34,776 nucleotides of DNA from Candidatus Eiseniibacteriota bacterium (GCA_016215625.1 JACRIW010000095.1:1-34776); one strand, 5' to 3'. Counted from the stretch's first letter, positions 16,718-24,888 are shown. Translations and numbers: made by a program. Notes: generated from the sequence alone by a model not told the origin.

Positions 16718-18775
16718 TCAACTCCGGTGCGATCGAGGGGTGTCGTGACGAGGGTCGAAACGCCATTCGCACGAAGCGAAGGCGCTGCGGCCGGGAAGCG
16801 GATAGCCGCCCACGTCCTGAGCGCGCGCGTCGGACAGGTTCTTGCCCTCGAGCGTGAGCCGCAGGCGGCCCCACGCGCGCGACAAGGACGCGCCCACGAG
16901 CGTGCGTTCGGGAACGGAGCGGAAGTTGATCGGATCGAGAAAATCCTCGCCCAGCACGAGCACGTCCGCGGACGCGCTCCAGCCGCCACGGCGCACGTCG
17001 GCACGCGCGTAGCGCTGGTACTCCGGCCGCTGCGGCAGGCGGCGCCCGAAGTAGATCGAGGTGCGGTCGTCCTGCCGCGCGTCGAGCCATGTGAACGCGG
17101 CCGACAGCGACAGCGCGCGCCACGCCAGGCGCGCGCTCGCCTCGTCGCCCGAGGTGCGGGCGCGGGCGATGTTGGTGGCGCGCACGGTGCGCTGCGACGC
17201 CGACACCCATGCGATGAGGTCGTGCGTGCGCGATTCGAAGTGCGCGTACTCGGCGGCCGCGACCCACGCGCCGCGGCGTCCGCGCCACTCCGCGCCGGCG
17301 TCCCACGACTCGCCCCGCTCGCTCCGGAGCTTGGGGTTCGCCTGGACGACGGCCTGGTCGCCGAACAGCTCGAGGAACTCCGGCGCCCGCCCCGCGCGCG
17401 TCCAGTTGCCGCGCAGCGCGAACCGCCACGGCAGCCGCACGCGCGCGCCGACCTGCGGCGCGTTCAGCACGCGCGTCGCGTCGAGCGCGTAGGGCACGCC
17501 GCCCACGACCGTGGCGCGCAGGCGGTCGGACTGGTGGTCCCAGCGCCGCGCCGCGTGCAGCAGCACCACGTCGTCCGCGAAGTGCAGCTGCACGCCGGCG
17601 TGCGCGGCGCGCGTCTCGCGGCGCGTCTGCGGCGGCAGCGGCTGGCCCAGCGTCGGCGCCGCGGGCTCCGCGGTCTCGTGGCGCCACGCCGCGCCGGCCA
17701 CGGCGCTCACGCGCCGCCACGCCGTGGGCGTCGCGAGGTCGAACCCGGCGCCGCGATCGGCGAAGCGCGCGTCGGTGTCCTGGCGCCCGAGGCCCAGCTC
17801 GCCTTCGGTGTCGGTGAAGCGCGTGCGCTCTCTTTGCGCGTGCGCCCGCAGCGTCGCGCCGGGCAGCCGCGCTTCGGGCGCGAGCGCCGCCTCGAGCGCG
17901 CCGAGCGTACGCGTGAACGCGAGCCGCGGGTGCGGCGCCTGCACCGCGCCCAGCCCGGGGATGCCCTGCGCCTTGCGGAACCCCTCGCCGCGCGCGCTCA
18001 GCCGCACGCCTTCGCGCGGCGACCACGCCACGCGCGCGAGCGTGTTCGCGGCGTCGAAGCGGTTGTTGAGACGCGGCACGGTCTCGTCGTCGTCCGGGTT
18101 GAGCGGCGTGCCGTTGTCGTCGCGGAACTCGAAGTCGCCTTCGGAGCCCTGCGCGCCGGCGTGCGCGAGCGCCGACCACGCGCCGCGCTTCGCGCCCGCG
18201 GTGCCGCGCGCCTCGTACGTGCCGAACGATCCCGCCGCGACGCGCAGCGCGCGCGGCGAGCCGTCGTCCGCCGTCACGAGGTTCACCGCGCCGCCGGGCG
18301 CCGCGGCGCCGAAACCCAGCGGCGCGAAGCCGCGATAGACCTCGACGCGGTCGATCGCGCTCGCGGGCAGGTCCGAGAGATTCACCACGCCGTGCGCGGC
18401 GCTCGTGAGCGGCACGCCGTCGAGGTACACCGCGACCTGCCCGGCGGGCGCGCCGCGCAGAGAGAGCGTGCTGAACGCGCCGAGCCCACCGTACTGCACG
18501 ACGCGCGCGCCGGCGCTCGCCTGGAGCAGTTCGCTCACGCTCTCGATCGCGCGCGACGATTCGCCCGCGCGCACGTCGGTGACGCTCGCGGTGGGCGCAC
18601 GGCGGCGGGCGTCCAGCAGCGCACGCTCGCGCCGCCCCTCGACGGGCGGCAGCGTGCGCACGGTGCGCGGCGCCGGCTGCGGCGCGCGCGCGGAGTCCGC
18701 GGGCGGCGGGGTCGCGCCCGGCGTGCTCGCGGCGAGGGCCGCGCTCAGGCAGGTGGAAATCAGGAGATCGATCAC
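16718..18775 (-). CDS. btuB: TonB-dependent outer-membrane receptor, probable cobalamin/corrinoid transporter (BtuB-like)
   Basis: 685 residues from GTG at 18775. A hydrophobic leader (IDLLISTCLSAALAAS) and a Pro-rich linker precede the plug (about 60-170: SVSELLQASAGARV, LSLRG, VAVYLDGVPL, IDRVEVYRG, GAAAPGGAVNLVT). A 22-stranded barrel region follows, with RAPEFLELFG, NPKLRSERGESWDAG and NLSDARAQDVGGYPLPGR. The barrel appears to end at CEWRF, after which 12 extra residues follow. Cobalamin specificity rests on the riboswitch immediately upstream, not on the barrel. The start is placed after the riboswitch terminator hairpin; longer in-frame starts fall within the riboswitch. No BtuFCD transport genes are in the window. 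Confidence 0.9.
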   Translation of the reverse strand: MIDLLISTCLSAALAASTPGATPPPADSARAPQPAPRTVRTLPPVEGRRERALLDARRRAPTASVTDVRAGESSRAIESVSELLQASAGARVVQYGGLGAFSTLSLRGAPAGQVAVYLDGVPLTSAAHGVVNLSDLPASAIDRVEVYRGFAPLGFGAAAPGGAVNLVTADDGSPRALRVAAGSFGTYEARGTAGAKRGAWSALAHAGAQGSEGDFEFRDDNGTPLNPDDDETVPRLNNRFDAANTLARVAWSPREGVRLSARGEGFRKAQGIPGLGAVQAPHPRLAFTRTLGALEAALAPEARLPGATLRAHAQRERTRFTDTEGELGLGRQDTDARFADRGAGFDLATPTAWRRVSAVAGAAWRHETAEPAAPTLGQPLPPQTRRETRAAHAGVQLHFADDVVLLHAARRWDHQSDRLRATVVGGVPYALDATRVLNAPQVGARVRLPWRFALRGNWTRAGRAPEFLELFGDQAVVQANPKLRSERGESWDAGAEWRGRRGAWVAAAEYAHFESRTHDLIAWVSASQRTVRATNIARARTSGDEASARLAWRALSLSAAFTWLDARQDDRTSIYFGRRLPQRPEYQRYARADVRRGGWSASADVLVLGEDFLDPINFRSVPERTLVGASLSRAWGRLRLTLEGKNLSDARAQDVGGYPLPGRSAFASCEWRFDPRHDTPRSHRS

Positions 18776-18801
18776 GGCGTCTTTCGCGCTCGAATCGAAA
18801 C

Positions 18802-18839
18802 GCCCCGCCTCCGCGAAGAGTCGCACGCGGAAACGGGGC
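18802..18839 (-). terminator. Expression-platform terminator hairpin of the cobalamin riboswitch
   Basis: On the minus strand GCCCCGTTTCCGCG and CGCGGAGGCGGGGC form a long stem interrupted by a small internal loop, with a 10-base loop and GTTTCGATTCG behind it. It lies between the aptamer and the GTG start of the receptor, where a regulated intrinsic terminator is expected. The T run is short. Confidence 0.6.
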
Positions 18840-18884
18840 CGAAGCGCCGTGACCCGCGCGCGCCTTGCTCCGAGGCGCCGGGCA

Positions 18885-19068
18885 CTTCTGGCTTCCAGGC
18901 AGGTTTCCTGACTGAGGGCGCCGGAAGCTTCTCCGGACCGCGTTCGCCTTCCCGGCGCGTGAGCCGGTGGCACATCGAACGCGTTCGCCCATCACAGTGG
19001 CGGGACCGTGCGGGGATTTCACCCGCTTCCCTGTTACCCCACGCGATGTGGGCACCTGGAAGATGTCG
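18885..19068 (-). ncRNA. Cobalamin riboswitch (AdoCbl/B12 aptamer)
   Basis: Read on the minus strand, the sequence carries the family's conserved blocks in order: AGGTGCC, GGGAAGCGGGTGAAATCC, ACGGTCCCGCCACTGTGA (reverse of 18992-19009), a variable GC-rich hairpin, and the 3' block CAGTCAGGAAACCTGCCTGG (18894-18913). These match the cobalamin riboswitch family RF00174. Length and spacing are normal. Together with the hairpin at 18802-18839 it should reduce expression of the receptor-propeller operon when cobalamin is abundant. This accounts for most of the 358-bp gap between the receptor and trmO. Confidence 0.95.
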
Positions 19069-19074
19069 AACCGC

Positions 19075-19103
19075 ACAATGCCTGCGGTCCGCGACGGATT
19101 CAA
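19075..19103 (-). promoter_or_regulatory. Putative promoter of the cobalamin-uptake operon
   Basis: On the minus strand TTGAAT (19098-19103) is followed after 17 bp by CATTGT (19075-19080). Transcription would start near 19068, a few bases before the riboswitch's first conserved block. It overlaps head-to-head with the trmO promoter. Confidence 0.55.
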
Positions 19104-19107
19104 CCGC

Positions 19108-19125
19108 TATCTTGCGCGCGGGAGG
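19108..19125 (+). promoter_or_regulatory. Putative -10 element and ribosome binding site of trmO
   Basis: TATCTT at 19108-19113 is followed by GCGCGC, as in other putative promoters here. GGAGG at 19121-19125 is eight bases before the GTG at 19134 and decides that start. The implied leader is only about 15 bases. Confidence 0.5.
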
Positions 19126-19133
19126 ATCGCACC

Positions 19134-19595
19134 GTGGAAATCTCGCTGAAAACGGTCGCTCACGTGCGCAACGGCCGCGCGCACACCGGCGACGAGGGCT
19201 GGGCCACCGTCCGCTCGCGCATCGAGGTCGAACCGGCCTTCACGAGCGCGCTCGAAGGGCTCGAGCAATGGAGCCACGTGCTCGTGCTCTTCTACATGCA
19301 TCACGAGCCGGGCGACGAGTCGCCGCCCGCGGACTGGCGCCGCCGTCCGCGCGGCCGCGCCGACATGCCGCTCGTCGGCGTGTTCGCGCAGCGCGGGCGC
19401 CTGCGCCCGAACGTGCTCGGGGTCACCGCCGCCCGGATCGAGGCGATCGAACCCGGCGCGCTGGTCGTGAGCGGGCTCGACGCGATCGACGGCACGCCCG
19501 TGCTCGACCTGAAGCCCTACGCGCCGGTGTTCGACCGCGTGGACGGCGCGCGCGTGCCGGAGTGGTTCGAGACGCTGATGCGCGGGTACTACTGA
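19134..19595 (+). CDS. trmO: tRNA (N6-threonylcarbamoyladenosine(37)-N6)-methyltransferase, TrmO/TsaA family
   Basis: 153 residues, the length of the catalytic domain of the UPF0066/TrmO family. The start region (VAHVRNGR) and the signature RGRLRPNVLGVTAARI followed by LDAIDGTPVLDLKPYAP are characteristic. TrmO uses S-adenosylmethionine to methylate t6A37 in threonine tRNAs. GTG start with GGAGG. The family usually has RSPxRPNPIG; here the matching stretch is RGRLRPNVLG, a mild divergence that leaves the RPN core. It is convergent with the uracil-DNA glycosylase gene and their ends overlap by 7 bp. Confidence 0.88.
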   Translation: MEISLKTVAHVRNGRAHTGDEGWATVRSRIEVEPAFTSALEGLEQWSHVLVLFYMHHEPGDESPPADWRRRPRGRADMPLVGVFAQRGRLRPNVLGVTAARIEAIEPGALVVSGLDAIDGTPVLDLKPYAPVFDRVDGARVPEWFETLMRGYY

Positions 19596-20260
19596 GCCGC
19601 GTCCACCACTTCGCGCAGCCGCGCGAACACGGCGTGCCACATGTCGCGCGTGAGCCGGCCGGTCTGCGTGTTCTGGCGGCTCGGATGGAACGTGTCCATG
19701 AGCAGCAGCCCGCCGGGCAGTTCGTGCTCGGCGGCGTGCGCGAACTGCGGGCGCCCGGAGGGCGCGTACTGGTCCCAAAGCCCGCTGCCGCGCAGGAACG
19801 CCTCGTGCGCGATGCGCCCGAGCGCGAGCACGACGCGCACGCGCTTCAGCAGCCGCAGCTCGGTGACGAGGTACTCGCGGCAGCGCTCGAGCTCCTCCGG
19901 CAGCGGCTTGTTGTCCGGCGGCGCGCAGCGCCCCGCGGCGCCGATCCACACGTCCGCCAGCTTCTGCCCGTCGTCGCGCGAGACGCTCCCGGGCTGCGAC
20001 GCGAAGCCGTGGCGATGCAGCGCCTCGTAGAGCCAGTCGCCGCTCGAGTCGCCCGTGAACATGCGTCCCGTGCGGTTGGCGCCGTGCGCGCCGGGCGCGA
20101 GCCCGACGAGCAGCGCGCGCGCTTCCGGATCGCCGAAGCCCGGCACCGGCCGGCCCCAGTAGTCGTGGTCGCGGTACATGCGGCGCTTCTCGCGCGCCAC
20201 CGCCGCGCAGTACGTGCGCAGGCGCTCGCAGCGCTCGCACGCGACGATCGCGCGGTTCAT
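19589..20260 (-). CDS. Family-5 uracil-DNA glycosylase (UdgB-like, iron-sulfur)
   Basis: 223 residues. The motif GLAPGAHGANRTGRMFTGD is diagnostic for family 5 (UdgB), which lacks the polar Asp/Asn seen in family 4 and excises uracil and other deaminated bases. HPSRQNTQTGRLT is the second active-site block. Four Cys fit the 4Fe-4S cluster: two in ACERCERL near the N-terminus, one in GRCAPPDNKPLP and one in ERCREYL. ATG at 20260 leaves a 29-bp gap behind the glycosidase-like gene, suggesting cotranscription, although no functional link is evident. Its last 7 bp overlap trmO on the other strand. Confidence 0.93.
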   Translation of the reverse strand: MNRAIVACERCERLRTYCAAVAREKRRMYRDHDYWGRPVPGFGDPEARALLVGLAPGAHGANRTGRMFTGDSSGDWLYEALHRHGFASQPGSVSRDDGQKLADVWIGAAGRCAPPDNKPLPEELERCREYLVTELRLLKRVRVVLALGRIAHEAFLRGSGLWDQYAPSGRPQFAHAAEHELPGGLLLMDTFHPSRQNTQTGRLTRDMWHAVFARLREVVDAAQ

Positions 20261-20289
20261 CGCGTTCAACGTGCGCAAGCCGGCCACGC

Positions 20290-21864
20290 TCAGCGTCCTC
20301 CCAGCCACGAAACGCGACGCACGTTCACGCCGTGCGCGTCCTCGAGGCGAGCGAGATAGATCCCGGGCGGCACGCGTCCGCCACCGTCGCGCTCGCCGCT
20401 CCACGACACGGCGGCGCTGCCGCCCTCGGCGAAATCGCGCGCCCACACGCGCCGTCCGGAGAGGTCGAGCAGTTCGAGCCGGGCGCCGCGCGTCATGCGC
20501 GCGAGCGAGAACGTGACGCGGCCGCGCGCGGGATTCGGGCCCGCGTCCAGTGCCGGTGCGGCGCGGCCCGCGACGAGCGAATCCGCGGCGTCCGACAATC
20601 GCAGCAGCGTGAACGCACCCGGCGCGAGCGCGAGCGCGCAGCGGCCGGCCGCGGTCACGGCCGCCTCGCTCCACGCGCCGTCGGCGCCGAGCGTCCACGC
20701 ACGACGTCCCGTGCCGGCGAGCGCCAGCGTCACCGTCCGCGCGGTCGCGGAGTCCGCGTTCACGACGAGCACGTGCGCGCGCGCGAGCGAATCCACGAAC
20801 GCGCCCAACGTCGCGCGGCCCTCGACCGCGGCGATCGCGCCGTCGGGCGCGAACGGCGTGCCGCCGGGCGAGAGCGAGCCCGCCTGCTCGCACGCGAGCC
20901 ACGTCATGCCGGCGAGCGCGTTGCCCACCGCCGCGGCCGACGCGTTCAGCGTGCGCACGTCGTCGTAGAGCGGCGCGCGCACGCCCGCGTGCGAGATCAT
21001 CGCGGGCTGCCAGTCCCACGCGGCGTCCGGCGCGGGCGTCCAGTACGTGAAGTAGCCGATGCCGCGCGCGCCGTACGCGAGCCAGTGTCCCACCTGCCAG
21101 CGCAGCAGGCCGGGTGTGACCGCGCGGTAGCCGCGATGCTGCACGAGCTGCACGATGCCCCAGCACGGAACGCCGCGCTCGCGGGCGAGGGCGGTCAGCG
21201 TCGCGGCGCACTCGATCAGCTGGTGGCGGTCGCCGCCCTCGAGGAAGTCGTACTGGTCGGCGCAGAGCAACGCGGGCCGCACCGTGTCCACGTAATGCTT
21301 CAGGTACGACTCCCACTCCTCCCGCGAGGCGAACGCCATCCGGCCGAACAGGTTGTTGTACGGGGCGAGCGAGGGCGAGCGCTCGCGCAGCGCGTCGAAC
21401 CACTCGCGCAGGCGCGGCATGCGCGCCGCCTCGGGTTCGTCACCGAGGTACCAGCCGAGCAGCGCGGGATCGCCGGTGTAGCGCGCGACCACGGTGTCCG
21501 CCCAGCGCGCGGTCGCCGGATCGGTCGCGGTGTAGAGGTCGAGTTCGACGTCCACGAGCAGGCAGCGCAGGCCGAGCGGCCGGGCCAGGTCGAGCCGGCG
21601 GCGGTTCGCGGCCTCCCCGCCCGAGTCCTGCCAGGCCGGCATCACCACGTTGAAGCCGGCCTCGGCCAGTTCGGCATACCGCTCCGGGGTGTCGAAGCCC
21701 TCCGGCGGGCTCACCCAGCCGAAGAGCGCGAAGCGCGGCAGGTCCGCGGGGACGAGCGAGGCGGCGCTCACGGGGGCGGCCACCCGCCGGGGCGAGACCG
21801 CCCGGTCCCCGGCCGCCGCCGCGGCCAGCGCGACGAGCAGGAGCGCCGCGGGAATCACCCGCAT
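20290..21864 (-). CDS. Secreted TIM-barrel glycoside-hydrolase-like protein with sorting-like tail
   Basis: 524 residues from ATG at 21864; GTG at 21876, with AGGA five bases upstream, is a good alternative. Signal peptide MRVIPAALLLVALAAAAAG. Residues ~45-330 look like a glycosidase TIM barrel: FALFGWVSPPEGF, AGFNVVMPAWQD, LLGWYLGDEPEA (a candidate acid/base Glu in DEP), ADQYDF, GARGIGYFTYWTP. A beta-rich domain follows (~340-450, as in C-terminal sandwich domains of such enzymes), then the shared tail (GPNPARGRVTFSL, LDLSGRRVWARD, PPGIYLARL). I cannot assign a GH family. It probably cleaves or binds a polysaccharide at the cell surface. Confidence 0.82.
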   Translation of the reverse strand: MRVIPAALLLVALAAAAAGDRAVSPRRVAAPVSAASLVPADLPRFALFGWVSPPEGFDTPERYAELAEAGFNVVMPAWQDSGGEAANRRRLDLARPLGLRCLLVDVELDLYTATDPATARWADTVVARYTGDPALLGWYLGDEPEAARMPRLREWFDALRERSPSLAPYNNLFGRMAFASREEWESYLKHYVDTVRPALLCADQYDFLEGGDRHQLIECAATLTALARERGVPCWGIVQLVQHRGYRAVTPGLLRWQVGHWLAYGARGIGYFTYWTPAPDAAWDWQPAMISHAGVRAPLYDDVRTLNASAAAVGNALAGMTWLACEQAGSLSPGGTPFAPDGAIAAVEGRATLGAFVDSLARAHVLVVNADSATARTVTLALAGTGRRAWTLGADGAWSEAAVTAAGRCALALAPGAFTLLRLSDAADSLVAGRAAPALDAGPNPARGRVTFSLARMTRGARLELLDLSGRRVWARDFAEGGSAAVSWSGERDGGGRVPPGIYLARLEDAHGVNVRRVSWLGGR

Positions 21865-21894
21865 GGCGGCCGTCACGCCCGTCCTGACGTCTTC

Positions 21895-21923
21895 TTGAAG
21901 TCGCAGGGGCAATACACTAGCTT
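21895..21923 (+). promoter_or_regulatory. Putative promoter giving a leaderless transporter mRNA
   Basis: TTGAAG (21895-21900), a 17-bp spacer and TAGCTT (21918-21923). The expected transcription start, about seven bases after the -10, coincides with the GTG at 21930. No purine-rich ribosome binding site precedes the GTG. Confidence 0.55.
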
Positions 21924-21929
21924 CCCGCC

Positions 21930-23915
21930 GTGCTCGAACGATTGCGAGGCCTCCTCATCGGAGGCCGGAAGAACCTCTTCGATCCTCATATTCACCACCA
22001 GCTGGCGCTCGTCGCCTTCTTTGCGTGGGTGGGCCTCGGGTCCGACGGACTTTCCTCGTCGTCCTACGGTCCCGAAGAGGCGTTCCTCGCGCTCGGGCAC
22101 CACACCCACCTCGCACTGTACCTGACCGTGGCCATGGTGCTCACGGTCTTCCTCATCAGCGCCTCGTACAGCCAGATCATCGAGCTGTTCCCGAGCGGCG
22201 GCGGCGGTTACGTGGTCGCCACCAAGCTGCTCGGCTCGACGCCCGGCGTCATCTCGGGCGGCGCGCTGGTCGTGGACTACGTGCTCACGATCGCGATCTC
22301 GATCGCCTCGGGGGTGGACGCCATCTGGTCGTTCCTGCCACCGGAATGGGCGATATGGAAGCTCCCGGCCGAGTTGTTCGTGGTCGTGGGGCTGACCGGG
22401 CTCAACCTGCGCGGCGTGAAGGAATCGGTCGCCGTGCTCATGCCGATCTTCGTCGCGTTCGTGGTCACCCACCTCGCGCTGATCGTGTTCGGCCTCGTCG
22501 GGCACGGCGGCGACCTGAGCCACCTGGTCGCCGACACGGCCCAGGACACGCACTCGGCGGTGCAGGAGATGGGCGCGCTCGCGGTCGTGTTCCTTTTCCT
22601 GAAGGCCTTCTCGCTCGGCGGTGGTACGTTCACCGGGATCGAGGCCGTCTCGAACAGCACCGCGATCCTGCGCGAGCCGCGCGTCGAGACCGGCAAGAAG
22701 ACCATGCTGTACATGTCGCTCTCGCTGTCCATCACGGCGGGCGGCATCCTCCTCTGCTACCTGCTCTGGAACACGCACCACGTCCCCGGCCGCACGCTGA
22801 ACGCCGTCCTGTGGTCGTCGATCACGGACAGCTGGCAGGTCGGCGGCTGGCACGTCGGGCACTGGTTCGTGATCTTCACGCTGCTCTCCGAAGGCGCGCT
22901 GCTGTTCGTCGCCGCGCAGACCGGCTTCCTCGCGGGCCCCGCGACGCTCGCCGCCATGGCCGTGGACAACTGGGTGCCCAAGCGCTTCGCGCACCTGTCC
23001 GAACGGCTCGTGACGCAGAACGGCATCGTGACGATGGGTCTCGCCGCCGTGGCGACGCTGCTCTACACGCAGGGCTCGGTGAAGATCCTCATCGTCATGT
23101 ACTCGATCAACGTGTTCCTCACGTTCACGCTGTCGCAGCTCGGCATGGTGAACCACTGGTGGACGAGCCGCGGGCACGACACGAAGGGGCACTGGCGCCG
23201 CCGGCTGTTCATCGCCGCGCTCGGCACGCTCGTCACCGGCGGCATCCTCGTCGTGACCGCCATCATCAAGTTCACGCAGGGCGGCTGGGTCACGCTCGGA
23301 GTGACGGGCGCGTTCGTGGGCGTGTGCGTGCTCGTGCGCAGCCACTACCAGCAGGTCCGCGGCGTGCTGAAGAGCCTCGACGACGTGCTCACCGACCTGC
23401 CGTTCCCGACGCGCGACGAAGCGCCGGAACTGGCGCCGGACGGCCCGACCGGCATCGTGCTCGTCGAAGGCTATGCGGGGCTCGGCATCCACACGCTGCT
23501 CACCGTGCAGCGGATGTTCCCGAAGCACTTCAAGAACCTCGTGTTCGTGTCGGTCGGGCTCGTCGACTCGGGCCAGTTCAAGGGCACCGAGAGCGTGCAC
23601 GCGCTCGAGGAGAAGACGCGCGCCGACCTCGAGAAGTACGTCGAGCTCGCGAACAAGATGGGCTACTACTCCGAATACCGCTTCACGCTCGGCACCGACC
23701 TGATCGAGGAGCTGGAACACATCTGCATGGACCTGCAGAAGGAGTTCCGCCGCTCGATGGTGTTCGCGGGCCAGCTCGTCTTCCAGCGCGAGACCGTGTT
23801 CACGCGCGCCCTGCACCACGAGACGGCCTTCTCGATCCAGCGCCGTCTGCAGTTCGCCGGAATCCAGGTGATCATCCTCCCGATCCGCGTCTGGGAGCAG
23901 AAGAAGACCGCCTGA
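21930..23915 (+). CDS. APC-superfamily permease, KimA-like potassium/proton symporter
   Basis: 661 residues. About 12 membrane spans occupy residues 20-460. The signature region GLGSDGLSSSSYGPEEAF (about 35-52) and the SGGGGYVVATKLLG stretch are typical of the KimA (YdaO) K+ transporters. A soluble cytoplasmic domain follows (~490-660: TGIVLVEGYAGLGIHTLL, FVSVGLVDSG, ITLPIR-type end), as in KimA, where this part has a USP-like fold. The likely function is high-affinity K+ uptake; amino-acid transport is the alternative. In Bacillus the gene is under a c-di-AMP riboswitch, but here there is no room for one. fabI follows 49 bp downstream. Confidence 0.85.
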   Translation: MLERLRGLLIGGRKNLFDPHIHHQLALVAFFAWVGLGSDGLSSSSYGPEEAFLALGHHTHLALYLTVAMVLTVFLISASYSQIIELFPSGGGGYVVATKLLGSTPGVISGGALVVDYVLTIAISIASGVDAIWSFLPPEWAIWKLPAELFVVVGLTGLNLRGVKESVAVLMPIFVAFVVTHLALIVFGLVGHGGDLSHLVADTAQDTHSAVQEMGALAVVFLFLKAFSLGGGTFTGIEAVSNSTAILREPRVETGKKTMLYMSLSLSITAGGILLCYLLWNTHHVPGRTLNAVLWSSITDSWQVGGWHVGHWFVIFTLLSEGALLFVAAQTGFLAGPATLAAMAVDNWVPKRFAHLSERLVTQNGIVTMGLAAVATLLYTQGSVKILIVMYSINVFLTFTLSQLGMVNHWWTSRGHDTKGHWRRRLFIAALGTLVTGGILVVTAIIKFTQGGWVTLGVTGAFVGVCVLVRSHYQQVRGVLKSLDDVLTDLPFPTRDEAPELAPDGPTGIVLVEGYAGLGIHTLLTVQRMFPKHFKNLVFVSVGLVDSGQFKGTESVHALEEKTRADLEKYVELANKMGYYSEYRFTLGTDLIEELEHICMDLQKEFRRSMVFAGQLVFQRETVFTRALHHETAFSIQRRLQFAGIQVIILPIRVWEQKKTA

Positions 23916-23964
23916 TCGCCCTCGCCGCGGCGCGAGCGCCCGGCGGCATCCCGAGGAGACTCGC

Positions 23965-24741
23965 ATGTACAACATCGATATGCGCGGCAAGCACGCCCTC
24001 GTCATGGGCGTCGCCAACCACCGCAGCCTCGCGTGGGCGATCGCCGAGTGCCTGTCGAAGGCCGGCGCGCGCATCTGCCTGACCTACGCGCACGAGCGGC
24101 TCAAGGGCACGGTCGAGGAACTCGCCGCCACGCTGCCGCACGCGTTCGTGACCGAGTGCGACGTCACGAAGGACTACGAGATCGACGAAGTGGCCAAGAA
24201 GATCGCCGGCCGCTGGGGCTCGCTCGAGATGCTCGTGCACGGCATCGCGTTCGCGCGCAAGGAGGACCTCGAGGGCAGCTTCCTCAAGACCCCGCGCGAA
24301 GGCTTCCAGCTCGCGCTCGACGTGAGCGCGTATTCGTTCATCAACGTGACCAACCGCATGCTGCCGCTGCTCGAGAAGAACGGCGCGAGCGTGATCACGC
24401 TGTCGTACCTCGCGGCGAACCGCGCGATCCCGAACTACAACGTGATGGGCTCGGCGAAGGCCGTGCTCGAGCAGGCGACGCGGCAGATGGCGTACGAGCT
24501 GGGCCCGAAGGGCATCCGCGTGAACGCGCTCTCGGCCGGCCCGGTGAACACGCTCGCCGCCCGCGGCATCCGCGGCTTCACGGACATGCTCAAGGAGCAC
24601 TCGGGCGCCGCGCCGCTCGAGCGCAACATCACGAAGGAAGAAGTCGGCACGTCGGGGCTGTTCCTGCTCTCCGACCTCGCCAGCGGCATCACCGGCACCA
24701 CGCTCTACGTGGACGCCGGCTGGCACATCCTCGGGATGTGA
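23965..24741 (+). CDS. fabI: Enoyl-[acyl-carrier-protein] reductase (NADH), FabI
   Basis: 258 residues, normal length. Short-chain dehydrogenase fold with the FabI-type cofactor motif GVANHRSLAWAIA near the N-terminus. The catalytic pair is Tyr158 and Lys165 (YNVMGSAK), with Tyr148 in LSYLAAN. It also has RVNALSAGPVNTLAARGI, the substrate-loop region. It catalyses the last reduction of the fatty-acid elongation cycle. ATG at 23965 has GAGGAGA upstream. It is the last gene before a strong terminator, so it may be read both with the transporter and from its own promoter. Confidence 0.96.
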   Translation: MYNIDMRGKHALVMGVANHRSLAWAIAECLSKAGARICLTYAHERLKGTVEELAATLPHAFVTECDVTKDYEIDEVAKKIAGRWGSLEMLVHGIAFARKEDLEGSFLKTPREGFQLALDVSAYSFINVTNRMLPLLEKNGASVITLSYLAANRAIPNYNVMGSAKAVLEQATRQMAYELGPKGIRVNALSAGPVNTLAARGIRGFTDMLKEHSGAAPLERNITKEEVGTSGLFLLSDLASGITGTTLYVDAGWHILGM

Positions 24742-24770
24742 CCGCGCGGCTCCGGCCGCCCCACTCCTCG

Positions 24771-24800
24771 CCCCGCGGGCACGCGCCCGCGGGGCGTTTT
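24771..24800 (+). terminator. Rho-independent terminator after fabI
   Basis: A perfect 10-bp stem CCCCGCGGGC / GCCCGCGGGG with loop ACGC is followed by CGTTTT. It is the clearest intrinsic terminator in the window. A second small hairpin (CGTGC-GTCTT-GCACG) follows directly. Confidence 0.9.
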
Positions 24801-24888
24801 CGTGCGTCTTGCACGACCGGCGGGGCCGGGAATCGAAGATTCGGGGCGGCATGACGGAATTCCCCGCGAAGAGCCAGCCGTTTCGCGA

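Noticed and set aside
15189..16748. 519-codon plus-strand frame opposite the propeller gene
   Set aside because: Arg/Ala/His-rich antisense frame with no signal peptide or domain.
16694..20359. 1221-codon open frame on the plus strand
   Set aside because: It runs antisense through the receptor and the riboswitch and on through trmO; composition is Arg/Ala-rich low complexity with no recognisable domain.
21865..21929. c-di-AMP (ydaO-type) riboswitch before the KimA-like gene
   Set aside because: Only 53-65 bp separate the divergent starts and no conserved aptamer blocks are seen.
22025..24082. 685-codon plus-strand frame over the transporter
   Set aside because: It is the +2 shadow of the KimA-like gene, Arg-rich without membrane segments; the transporter frame has clear homology features.
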